Shown: one piece after another, positions 17,991-27,800 of the stretch
Position numbering within the stretch: the first letter of the stretch is position 1
Layout of the letters: every line of letters begins with the position of its first letter
Source: WTKD01 sp965243525
Lineage (GTDB): Bacteria; Spirochaetota; Spirochaetia; WTKD01
Direction of reading: 5' to 3'
Length of the DNA: 64,000 nt
NCBI GenBank assembly: GCA_965243525.1
Contig: OZ251568.1
Location: 310,001-374,000, forward strand
Program-made: the position numbers and the translations under genes
Notes under the pieces: model-generated
The model's input: only the letters and a program-made list of their open reading frames with translations
Told to the model about the DNA's origin: nothing
The model's database searches: none

Positions 17991-20900
17991 CTAGATATAC
18001 ACTCCTATTTGGGTTATATTGAGGCTTCCGGTGCCGCCAAAATAATCTGTAAAAAACTCAAATTTCCTGCTCTCTGGATTGACCGGAACCGCTATCACCT
18101 TTGATACGTACTGGGTGTTCCGGGATCCCCAATGACTCCCTTGTAATCCTGACACCGGTAAGTTAGTAGGAACAGTCCAACTTGCCCCTAGTGGCCTGAG
18201 CCACACTTTTAACTCTGACGTATTATTATGTCGAGAATACCAAGAAGCATTAACCCGCACCAATACCCCTCGCGTTCCTGCAATGGAAAGCGCCTCGACT
18301 GCTGTCCAGGCTATCCTAGGTGGAGAAGTATTGTTGTATATCGTTACGTTATTACTAAATGCATCAGAGTTAATCCAATGCAGGTGTCCAAGATAACTGA
18401 TATCAACCGTCTGGAGAGGATGCATCGTATCGTGGAGCATCTTGTTCTCACCATCAACCGTAGCGGTGTGACTGATGCCTGTGTTCGTAGAGATTCGAAG
18501 ATCTCGCTCTTTGCTTTCCTCCTGATCTGGATAGATTCCTTTCAGGTGGATGCCGTATTCATTTGCTCCATAGGGACTGGCCATTGCAAGTCCAAATGCA
18601 TTGAGCTTGGTCTCGCCCAATCTTGGGATTCCCAAGGAGTAATAGTGTCCAATTGAGCTTTCTCCTTCATCACTTCCAACACCTCGACTCTGTCCGGTTA
18701 ATTTCACATCAAAATAGCTTGTCTGAATCGCTCCACTGGCTAAATTTTTTCCTACCAAACTGCCAAGATAGCTAGCACCACTGACCGCTCCGATTGCATA
18801 ACTGCTCTCGATATCTTGCCAATTCAGTCCCACCAGTCCACCTATTCCCACCAGTCGACCTATAGTGTCAGAAGTTCTAATTCCTGTGACATCGCCACTC
18901 GCACTGCTATTTCTAATTTCCCCCTGACTCCATCCCACCAGTCCACCGAGAATTCTAGATCCACTGACTTCGCCACTCGCCATACAATCTTGAATAGTTG
19001 CCCAGCTATAGCCCACCAGGCCACCGAGAGTTCTAGATCCACTGACTTCGCCACTCGCACTGCTATTCGTAATGATCCTAAAAGCAGATCCCACCAGGCC
19101 ACCAAGAGTTCCAGATCCACTGACTTCGCCACTCGCACTGCTATTTGTAATATCCCCATAACTCTCTCCCACCAGGCCACCGAGGTTTCCAGATCCTCTG
19201 ACTTCGCCACTCGCACTGCTATTTATAATATTCCCAGAACTGTATCCCACCAGGCCACCGAGATGTGCATAGCTACTCGTTATGATGCCATCACGCAGGA
19301 TAACTGCTCCACTTGCACTGCTGTAGGTGATACTGACCCTACTATATCCCGCTAAACCACCGAGATACAGATCTCTACTCGCTACAGTACCCTCACGCAG
19401 GGTAACTGCTCCACTTGCACTGCTCTTGGTGATACTGCCATTACCTTCACCAATCAGACCTCCAAGGCGCAGAGAATTACTACTCGTACCGGCTCCAGTT
19501 AGTTCGACTGTTCCACTCAGCGTGATTGATTTGTTTGCGCTGCTCTTGATGATGCTGCCAGAACTATTCCCTGCCAATCCACCGAGCTGCACAAGGTTAC
19601 TCTCCCTATTGCTTCCATTCAGCGTGACTGATCCACTCAGTTTGATTGGTCCATTCAGTTCAGATGCTTCAAATACGCTGCCATTGACGATGCGACCATT
19701 ATCGTAATTCCTACCCACCAAGCCACCAAGCTGCAGATAATTGCTATCTTCAACGGTTCCACCCAATGTCGCTGATCCAGTCAGCTCAACCCCTCCACTT
19801 GCAATGTCATTAATGATGCTCCCAGAATTCGTTCCCACAAGACCACCAAGACGCATGTAGATAGTATCCTCGGTAATTGTTCCAGATATCTTGACTGAAG
19901 CATTTGCGTGGTTCGCGGTGATCTTCCCATTATTCCACCCCACTAGACCACCAAGACGCAGTCTATTGTGCCCTTCAGGGCTTCCATTCAGACTGACTGA
20001 TCCGTTTAGATCGATTTCCCCACCTGCACTACTGTTGCTAATCCTGCTATCCTTGTTCGAACCCACCAACCCAGCGAAGTCTAGATAGGTGCTATCCTCT
20101 GCGTTATCTGCACTCAGCTCAGTTGAATCTCCCATCGTGACTCCTCCACTCGCCTTGCTGTTGGTGATGCTGCTATCTTCATTCCATCCCGTCAAACCAC
20201 CAGAGTACAACCCTGTATACTGTACAGTGTCTCCAGATAACCTTACAGATCCATAGGAAACGCTGTTCTTGGTCCTACTTTCCGAATTTCGTCCTACCAG
20301 ACCTCCAAGATTCAGAGATTTGCTGCGTACAGTGTTCCCTTCCAACGAGACATCTCCCCGTGCAGTACTGTTGGTGACCCTGCTGCTAGCACTTACTCCC
20401 GCCAAGCCTCCGAGATACAACCAACGACAATTTACCGAGTCTCCGCTTATCGCTACGGATCCATTTGCTTGACTGTTGATAATGCTATCATGGTTCAACC
20501 CTGCCAAGCCCCCGAACCTCAGAGCAAGATTGTCCCTTGTGAGGTTTCCACTCAGTTCGATTGATTCATCCAATTCGATTAAACCATCAGCCTCACTGTT
20601 GGAGATGCTGCCATTATTATCGCCCACGAGTCCACCAAGAGTCAGATTGATTAGCTCTATATTCTCACCGGTCAACTCGATTGATTCGTTCAACTCGATT
20701 GATCCTCGCGCATAGCTGTTGGTGATGCTGCCAGAAAAATTACATCCCACTAATCCACCAAGACACAGATAACTCTTATTCTCATTGTTTCCGGTCAACT
20801 CGATTGATTCGTTCAACTCGATTGATATATCTGCACTGCTGTTGGTGATGCTGCCAGAAGAATTCAGCCCTACTAATCCGCCAAGTCTATCATTTCCTCT

Positions 20901-23573
20901 GATAACTCCTCGTTCTGCACTGCAGTTTTCGATGCGACCACGGTTAGCGCCTGCCAATGCCCCTACATATTTCTTCCCTGTAATGCTGGGATTCCTGCCA
21001 TTGCCATCAATAAGCTCGAGCTTGAGATTGCGCACAAGGCCATTCGCTGCTGCATCATAGTCTTCATCAGATCCTGTGCGACCTATCTGAACAAAAAATC
21101 CCACATAGTCTTCATCTGCCTGTGCTATCTGCAAGCCAATGATTGTATTGCCATTCCCCTCGAGGATACCTACAAAGGGGTCATCCTTGCTGCCAATAGG
21201 ATCAAATGCATCTCTCAATGTAATGTCGTTTGCAAGTTTGAAGGTGCCTGCAAGATTGTCTCGAATCTTCTGCAGATCCGCTCCATTGTTAATTAATTCA
21301 TAGGTGATGTCTGCGGCTTCAATATTCGATCCGATGAGCACGTCGGTGAGTTCTTGACCGTCCCGTTCAAGACTTCCACTGAAAGTTGAACCGTTTATAT
21401 CCCCTTCGTTTTCTCCAGCAACACCGCCAAGGACAGCATCTGTTTCATCTCCGATGATGCTTCGGACTACTCTTCCCTCATCGATCTGCCCACTGTTTTT
21501 CCCTGCGATGCCTCCAAGAACAGACTCTGTTCCGCTCGCCGTAATGTTACCAGTCTCTCCAGACACCATATCTCTCAGACAACCACTGTTTTCTCCGGCG
21601 ATACCGCCAAGAACAGACCCTGTTCCACTCGCTGTGATACCGGTGGAACCTCGTCCAGAATTTATATACCCGGTGTTTTCTCCCGCGAAGCCACCAAGGA
21701 CGGCATTTGTCCCACTGCTGATGATAGTGTCACCTCTCACTGTTGAGTCATTGATGTACCCTCCGTTCTTTCCAGCAATCCCGCCGAGAAAGACTGATTC
21801 TCCACTTGCTGTAAGGGTGCTTCCTCTATCAAGGGTCCCACCATCCACAGAACCAGTGTTTTCTCCAGCAAGACCGCCAAGAATAACATTTGCCTCAGAT
21901 CCGGTGATATCACCGTTCACCGTGGCAGCGTTGATTCGTCCACTGTTTTCTCCAGCAACACCCCCAAGAACAGCATCTGCTCCAGATCCAGTGATCTCAC
22001 TGCTCACTGTTGCAGTATCAATCCACCCGCTGTTCCTTCCAGCAATACCTCCAAGAACAGCATCTGCTTCACTTGCAGTAATGTTGCTGCTGATTGTTAC
22101 GTCCTTGATATATCCGCTGTTTTCTCCAACAATGCCACCAGCACGGCTCTCTTCCGCGCTTCCCTGGATGCTGCCTCCACTCACCTCGACTGCTTCGATG
22201 CGACCATAGTTTCGTCCTGCCACTGCGCCAGCAAAGGCACTGCCTGCAATGCTGGGATTCTCAGCATCTCCATCTACCAATACAAGGTTCAGGTTACGTA
22301 CAAATCCTTGCTGATAAACGTCCTCATCATCATCTTCATAATCATCTTCCGGATATCCAATCTGAGCAAAGAACCCTGCCTTGTCGGTTTCTGCTATCTG
22401 CAGACCGCTGATTGTCTTGCCATTGCCGTCAAAGACTCCCACAAAGGGATTCTCTTCACTGCCGATGGGCTCAAACGCACCACTCAGTTCAATATCGTTT
22501 TCAAGTCTGAAGTTTCCATCAAGATCGTCTCGAACCTTCTGCAAATCTGCTGCACTGCGAATCAGTGTATGCGCTCCCTGCGCCTCTTCTGTGTTTCCAA
22601 CACCTGTCTGTTCCGATTGCCATTGCAGCTTCGGCCACGCTCCCTCTCGCATCTCCCACGTATCATCAAAATCCCAACCCGGAAAATTTTCCTGGGTTAT
22701 GATATCACCATCTTCAGTGCGCACCGGTGAAAACGGAGCCACCCCTTCAACGAGCTTATCCTCCACCACGATCCCATGTTCAACAACACCACTGCTTGCT
22801 GCATCATCACTAATGCGCACCTCAGAAACGCTTCCCTCATCGGGGCGATATGTCCTGAATTTTGCCGATCCGCTTGCTAGGTCGATCTCGCTTCCTTCAG
22901 CGCTGTTCTCACCCTCCCAATTTGTAGAGGTGTTTGCCTCAATTTTTCCAGTTTTGATATGCTCTGAAATAACCGACTCTGAAGCAAAAGAATCAGAGCT
23001 AATCGATCCAGCGTTCAAATCTTGATAATCCAATGGGCTTATCAACACAGTTACCGCTTCCGACCATTCACTAAAGGCAATGATATTCGTTGTCTCTCCG
23101 GTATCATTTCCATCTTCATCCTGAATCGCAACAGGATCCGAAGTTTCCACAACAACGCGTACGCGATAATGCACCGGAACAACACGCCTTTGTATCGTAC
23201 TTGTAGTTCCTGAAGGGGTGATGGGGTCTGCTGCTCCTGGGTCTGCTGATACTGGGTCTGCTGATACTGGATCTGTTGTTCCTGGGCCTGTTGCCCCTGG
23301 ATCTGTAAAAAATCTTTGTGTGCTGTCTGTATAGACTGTTTCTCTAAGTCTTACATACGTGTCGTATTGAGGAGCATCTGTCTGTGACGGGTCATGCCAT
23401 TGATCTTCATTTGCTACATCCTCATGGCTAGCGTTAACCTGTAATTCATACGATACATAACCCATCTCGCTGCGAACAAGCACCGGTGTCCAACTGACAT
23501 ATACACTTTGTCCATAGGCTTGCACTTGCACTTCGGGGATGGTATCGATGGTCGATTCATTTCTTATATTCAT
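17991..23573 (-). CDS. GLUG cassette 2: stand-alone tail-tip-like protein (1860 residues)
   Basis: The longest of the three. N-terminal fibronectin-III-like domain, linker and GWDFDDTW cap follow the order of cassette 1. The first GLUG block is much longer (about residues 330-740), with units alternating GG.AGENSG and ITASG. The second block (about 750-1600) has divergent units with long Leu/Ser-Glu inserts (ELNESIELTGNN, TLSGTVELTGAG) before returning to plain GGLVG..SG units. The C-terminal domain is nearly the same as in cassette 1. Positions 20739-21818 are almost identical to 1-1080 in the tail-tip gene, so these two genes have recently exchanged or copied sequence. The start is ATG 23573 with GGAG upstream. 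Confidence 0.72.
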   Translation of the reverse strand: MNIRNESTIDTIPEVQVQAYGQSVYVSWTPVLVRSEMGYVSYELQVNASHEDVANEDQWHDPSQTDAPQYDTYVRLRETVYTDSTQRFFTDPGATGPGTTDPVSADPVSADPGAADPITPSGTTSTIQRRVVPVHYRVRVVVETSDPVAIQDEDGNDTGETTNIIAFSEWSEAVTVLISPLDYQDLNAGSISSDSFASESVISEHIKTGKIEANTSTNWEGENSAEGSEIDLASGSAKFRTYRPDEGSVSEVRISDDAASSGVVEHGIVVEDKLVEGVAPFSPVRTEDGDIITQENFPGWDFDDTWEMREGAWPKLQWQSEQTGVGNTEEAQGAHTLIRSAADLQKVRDDLDGNFRLENDIELSGAFEPIGSEENPFVGVFDGNGKTISGLQIAETDKAGFFAQIGYPEDDYEDDDEDVYQQGFVRNLNLVLVDGDAENPSIAGSAFAGAVAGRNYGRIEAVEVSGGSIQGSAEESRAGGIVGENSGYIKDVTISSNITASEADAVLGGIAGRNSGWIDTATVSSEITGSGADAVLGGVAGENSGRINAATVNGDITGSEANVILGGLAGENTGSVDGGTLDRGSTLTASGESVFLGGIAGKNGGYINDSTVRGDTIISSGTNAVLGGFAGENTGYINSGRGSTGITASGTGSVLGGIAGENSGCLRDMVSGETGNITASGTESVLGGIAGKNSGQIDEGRVVRSIIGDETDAVLGGVAGENEGDINGSTFSGSLERDGQELTDVLIGSNIEAADITYELINNGADLQKIRDNLAGTFKLANDITLRDAFDPIGSKDDPFVGILEGNGNTIIGLQIAQADEDYVGFFVQIGRTGSDEDYDAAANGLVRNLKLELIDGNGRNPSITGKKYVGALAGANRGRIENCSAERGVIRGNDRLGGLVGLNSSGSITNSSADISIELNESIELTGNNENKSYLCLGGLVGCNFSGSITNSYARGSIELNESIELTGENIELINLTLGGLVGDNNGSISNSEADGLIELDESIELSGNLTRDNLALRFGGLAGLNHDSIINSQANGSVAISGDSVNCRWLYLGGLAGVSASSRVTNSTARGDVSLEGNTVRSKSLNLGGLVGRNSESRTKNSVSYGSVRLSGDTVQYTGLYSGGLTGWNEDSSITNSKASGGVTMGDSTELSADNAEDSTYLDFAGLVGSNKDSRISNSSAGGEIDLNGSVSLNGSPEGHNRLRLGGLVGWNNGKITANHANASVKISGTITEDTIYMRLGGLVGTNSGSIINDIASGGVELTGSATLGGTVEDSNYLQLGGLVGRNYDNGRIVNGSVFEASELNGPIKLSGSVTLNGSNRESNLVQLGGLAGNSSGSIIKSSANKSITLSGTVELTGAGTSSNSLRLGGLIGEGNGSITKSSASGAVTLREGTVASRDLYLGGLAGYSRVSITYSSASGAVILRDGIITSSYAHLGGLVGYSSGNIINSSASGEVRGSGNLGGLVGESYGDITNSSASGEVSGSGTLGGLVGSAFRIITNSSASGEVSGSRTLGGLVGYSWATIQDCMASGEVSGSRILGGLVGWSQGEIRNSSASGDVTGIRTSDTIGRLVGIGGLVGLNWQDIESSYAIGAVSGASYLGSLVGKNLASGAIQTSYFDVKLTGQSRGVGSDEGESSIGHYYSLGIPRLGETKLNAFGLAMASPYGANEYGIHLKGIYPDQEESKERDLRISTNTGISHTATVDGENKMLHDTMHPLQTVDISYLGHLHWINSDAFSNNVTIYNNTSPPRIAWTAVEALSIAGTRGVLVRVNASWYSRHNNTSELKVWLRPLGASWTVPTNLPVSGLQGSHWGSRNTQYVSKVIAVPVNPESRKFEFFTDYFGGTGSLNITQIGVYI

Positions 23574-23598
23574 AATTACTCCTTCAAGTCATCTTGCG

Positions 23599-23626
23599 GT
23601 ATTACAACACCGCTCTATTGTTTCAA
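23599..23626 (-). promoter_or_regulatory. Candidate promoter of GLUG cassette 2
   Basis: TTGAAA, 16 bases, TAATAC on the minus strand, with the GCGGT/ACCGC palindrome over the -10 element. The sequence is unchanged from cassette 1. Confidence 0.4.
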
Positions 23627-23853
23627 TCTCTGTTTGTGGATTTTGTATCGACTGTTGCCACAGTGACGATTGCACCATGTTTAAACAATCCATTTCTGGC
23701 ACACAGGACAACACAATCCTTACGCATTAAACCCTACCATGGGTCTGCGTCCAAAATACAATCTCATTGGTACTGTGTTGTGGATGCTCTACGCAACATG
23801 GTTATGTGCAGGGATCTATGTGTGGTTTTGATTGGCTGTGAAATTAGAAATCA

Positions 23854-23911
23854 GGGATGCAAAGTGCCGCTGCTTTGCAGAAATGCTCCACAAGGTGGGC
23901 AGCTGCATCCC
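23854..23911 (-). terminator. Terminator left from a deleted cassette
   Basis: Arms GGGATGCA (23854-23861) and TGCATCCC (23904-23911). It follows the truncated companion gene rather than a complete one. The T-run is weaker (TGATTTCTAATTT). Confidence 0.5.
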
Positions 23912-23984
23912 GGTTGTTGACTAAGGTTGAGTTATCTTAAGAAATCGTTACCGAGTCAAAAGATACTTGATCAAGACCTATCCA

Positions 23985-24080
23985 GGTGAAGATTAGCTGG
24001 AGCTTCCCTCATCTGTCGTCGACCCATCTGTTGCAGAGACTGCATAATCAGACCAATCCTGTGATTCGACCCGATGATGT
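23985..24080 (-). pseudogene. 3-prime remnant of a fourth companion gene
   Basis: About 95 bases are the same as the end of the companion gene at 17389-17482, in the same orientation and followed by the same downstream sequence. At the 9-base word GATGTGATT (about 24073-24081) the match stops and the intergenic block known from 11998-12060 begins. The rest of the gene and the whole GLUG gene that should precede it are missing, so this is the trace of a cassette deletion through short homology. Confidence 0.75.
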
Positions 24081-24279
24081 GATTTAGCGTGGGATTTGTT
24101 GCTATTTTAGGAGTTTGATTGGCTGTGAAATTAGAAATCAGGGATGCAAAGTGCCGCTGCTTTGCAGAAATGCTCCACAAGGTAGGCAGCTGCATCCCAG
24201 TTTTAAGTAAAGGGTCGAGTTATGTCGAGAAATCGCTATCGAGTCAAAAGATATTTCATCAGGCCTATTCATCTGAAGA
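24081..24279. other. Intergenic with second terminator after the deletion junction
   Basis: Right of the junction the sequence follows the 11998-12200 region: the GATTTAGCGTGG block, the hairpin at 24139-24198, and the downstream sequence of the companion gene of cassette 3. Two terminators therefore lie in tandem between cassettes 3 and 2. Confidence 0.6.
24139..24198 (-). terminator. Terminator closing GLUG cassette 3
   Basis: Arms GGGATGCA (24141-24148) and TGCATCCC (24191-24198). The following minus-strand sequence is moderately T-rich. Confidence 0.55.
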
Positions 24280-24873
24280 TTAGCTGGAGCTTTCCACATC
24301 TGTCGTCGGTCCATCTGTTGCAGAGACTGCATAATCAGACCAATCCTGCGATTCGACCCGATGATGTGATTCTGCTCGCACCGCTTCAACATAGGCATGA
24401 TACTCAAGAAATGCCTGCGTAGGCTGTTCGCCGTTTGCTCCACGCACAATGCTCTCACGCGCCAACTCGCTCTCTCTGTTCGTGTCATAGTCCCGTGAAA
24501 TCTGCTCGACAACCCATACTCTGCGTCGCTCCTCGAGTTGTGCATCGCTTGGGCTTTGTGGCACATAAACAAACCTTGTCCGTTCTATGGGTTCGCTCAA
24601 TCCTTGATCGTCCTCAACCTCTTGATCATCCTTGGATTCTCGTGACGGTGCAGATTCATCTTCTCTTGCATCATCTAGATCCACCGGCAGGGCTGGCCTC
24701 TCAGATGGCGCAGATCCTTCAACTTGATAAACCTCTTGTCGCCAGTTCAAATGCCCAAACTCATCGGTCAGGTTTCCCATCAAATCCGCCACCTCACCGT
24801 GGGAATACTTCCCTTGCGAGTCGAATTTGATCTCTGTCACATACTTGTCTTGATTTAATCCAATACTATACAT
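24280..24873 (-). CDS. Cassette-3 companion protein
   Basis: Third 197-residue paralogue, again coupled to the GLUG gene through an overlapping TAGGAG. It differs from copies 1 and 2 mainly between residues 55 and 105 (ESKDDQEVEDDQGLSEP) and at the extreme C-terminus (TDVESSS). The conserved N- and C-terminal parts and the variable middle suggest two folded ends joined by a flexible acidic linker. Confidence 0.55.
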   Translation of the reverse strand: MYSIGLNQDKYVTEIKFDSQGKYSHGEVADLMGNLTDEFGHLNWRQEVYQVEGSAPSERPALPVDLDDAREDESAPSRESKDDQEVEDDQGLSEPIERTRFVYVPQSPSDAQLEERRRVWVVEQISRDYDTNRESELARESIVRGANGEQPTQAFLEYHAYVEAVRAESHHRVESQDWSDYAVSATDGPTTDVESSS

Positions 24874-24881
24874 AAATACTC

Positions 24882-27800
24882 CTAGATATACACTCCTATT
24901 TGGGTTATATTGAGGCTTCCGGTGCCGCCAAAATAATCTGTAAAAAACTCAAATTTCCTGCTCTCTGGGTCGATCGGAACCGCTACCACCTCTGATACGT
25001 ACTGGGTGTTCCGGGATCCCCAATGGCTCCCTTGTAATCCTGACACCGGTAAATCAGTAGAGCTATTCCAACTTGCCCCTAGTGGCCTGAGATACACTTT
25101 TAACTCTGACGTATTATTATGTCGAGAATACCAAGAAGCATTAACCCGCACCAATACCCCTCGCGTTCCTGCAATGGAAAGCGCCTCGACTGCTGTCCAG
25201 GCTATCCTAGGTGTAGCAGTATTGTTGTATATCGTTACGTTATTACTAAATGCATCAGAGTTAATCCAATGCAGATGTCCAAGATAACTGATATCAATCG
25301 TCTGGAGAGGATGCATCGTATCGTGGAGCATCTTGTCTTCACCATCAACCGTAGCGGTGTGACTGATGCCTGTGTTCGCAGAGATACGAAGATCTCGCTC
25401 TTTGCTTTCCTCCTGATCTGGATAGATTCCTTTCAGGTGGATGCCGTATGCACTTGGTCCATAAGGACTGGCCATTGCAAGTCCAAATGCATCGAGCTTG
25501 GTCTCGCCCAACCTTGGGATTCCCAAGGAGTAATAGTGTCCAATTGAGCTTTCTCCTTCATCACTTCCAACACCTCGACTCTGTCCGGTTAATTCCACAT
25601 CAAAATAACTTGCCTGAATCTCTCCACTGGCTAAATTCTCTCCCACCAGACCGCCGGAATTACCACTACCACTGACCGCTCCGATTGCATAACTGCTCTC
25701 GATATCTCTCCGATTCTTTCCCGCCAGGCCACCTATATAGTTGGAACTGCCAATTCCTGTGACATCGCCACTCGCACTGCTATTTGTAATGCTTCCTCGA
25801 TCATCATTCCTTCCCACCAGGCCACCGAGTTCGCCTGTTCCACTGACATCGCCACTCGCACTGCTATTCGTAATGTTCACATAATAATTATAACCCACCA
25901 GGCCACCTAAATATCCAGATCCACTGACATCACCACTCGCACTGCTATTTGTAATGTTCGCATAATAATGATTCCATCCCACCAGGCCACCGAGCCTTCC
26001 AGATCCACTGACATCGCCACTCGCACTGCTATTCGTAATGTTCGCATAATAATGATTCCTTCCCACCAGGCCACCGAGCCATCCAGATCCACTGACATCG
26101 CCACTCGCACTGCTATTCGTAATGTTCGCATAATAATGATTATAACCCACCAGGCCACCGAGCCTTCCAGATCCACTGACATCGCCACTCGCATTGCTAT
26201 TCGTAATGCTTCCTCGATGATTATGCCATCCCACCAGGCCACCGAGCCTTCCAGATCCACTGACATCGCCACTCGCACTGCTATTTATAATGCTTCCATA
26301 ACTGTATCCCACCAGGCCACCGATAGATAGATAGCTATTTCCACCTGATTCAACTTCTCCACTCAGCTCGACTCTTCCACTCGCACTGCTATTTGTAATG
26401 CTTCCATCATTCCATCCCACCAGGCCACCGAGATATAGATAGCTATTTCCACCTGATTCAACTTCTCCACTCAGCTCGACTCTTCCACTCGCACTGCTAT
26501 TTGTAATGTTCCCAAAACTATATCCCACCAGGCCACCGATATATATATATCTAAGGCGGTCTGATGGGCTTGTTTCAATTAATTCGACTGTTCCACTCAC
26601 ACTACTGTTCGTGATGCTTCCACTATTACTTCCCACCAGGCCACCGATATATATATACCAAAGGCGGTCTGATTCGATTGTTACACTCGATTCGACTCTT
26701 CCACTCGCACTGCTATTCGTAATGCTTCCACTATTACTTCCCACCAGGCCACCGAGATATAGATGTCTATTTCCACCTGATTCAACTTCTCCACTCAGAT
26801 CGACTGCTCCACTCGCACTACTATTCGTGATGCTTCCACTATTACCTCCCACCAGGCCACCGAGGTAGCCATCTCCTTTGATGTAGCCTCCTTCTGCACT
26901 GCAATTTTCGATGCGACCATGGCTCTGCCCTGCTACTGCCCCTACATATTCCTTCCCTGTAATGCTGGGATTCTCACCATCGCCATCGACAAGCTCGAGT
27001 TTGAGGTTGCGCACAAGGCCATTCGCCGCTGCATCATAGTCTTCCTCATCATCTGTACGACCTATCCGCGCAAAGAATCCCACATAGTCTTCATCTGCCT
27101 GTGCTATCTGTAATCCACTGATCGTCTTGCCATTCCCCTCGAGGATGCCTACAAAGGGATTCTCTTCGCTGCCAATGGGATCGAAGTCACCGCTCAATGT
27201 AATGTCGTTTGCAAGCTTGAAGTTGCCCGCAAGATCGTCTCGGATCTTCTGCAGATCCGCTGCACTGCTGATCAATTCATAGGTGATGCCTGCGGGTTCA
27301 ATGCTCGTCTCGATGAGTACATCGGTGAGTTCTTGACCATCCCGTTCAAGACTTCCACTGAAAGTTGAACCGCTGACATAACCGCTGTTTTCTCCAGCAA
27401 CACCCCCAAGAACAGCATCTGCTTCACTTGCAGTAATGTTGCTGCTGATTGTTACGTCCTTGATATATCCGCTGTTTTCTCCAACAATGCCACCAGCACG
27501 GCTCTCTTCCGCGCTTCCCTGGATGCTGCCTCCACTCACCTCGACTGCTTCGATGCGACCATAGTTTCGTCCTGCCACTGCGCCAGCAAAGGCACTGCCT
27601 GCAATGCTGGGATTCTCAGCATCTCCATCTACCAATACAAGGTTCAGGTTACGTACAAATCCTTGCTGATAAACGCTGTCATCATCATCTTCATAATCAT
27701 CTTCCGGATATCCAATCTGAGCAAAGAACCCTGCCTTGTCGGTTTCTGCTATCTGCAGACCGCTGATTGTCTTGCCATTGCCGTCAAAGACTCCCACAAA

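Larger units (their letters stand above)
23574..23984 (-). repeat. Shared cassette leader and terminator block, copy 2
   Basis: Nearly the same as 16970-17388; differences are scattered single bases, such as ATCTATGTG for ATTTATGTG near 23815. It ends in the scrap of a companion gene. Confidence 0.68.

Noticed and set aside
13369..23025. Many plus-strand open frames opposite the GLUG cassettes, some over 200 codons (for example 15777-16421 and 22381-23025).
   Set aside because: They lie antisense to long, well-supported genes, recur only because the cassettes repeat, and have no ribosome sites or recognisable domains.
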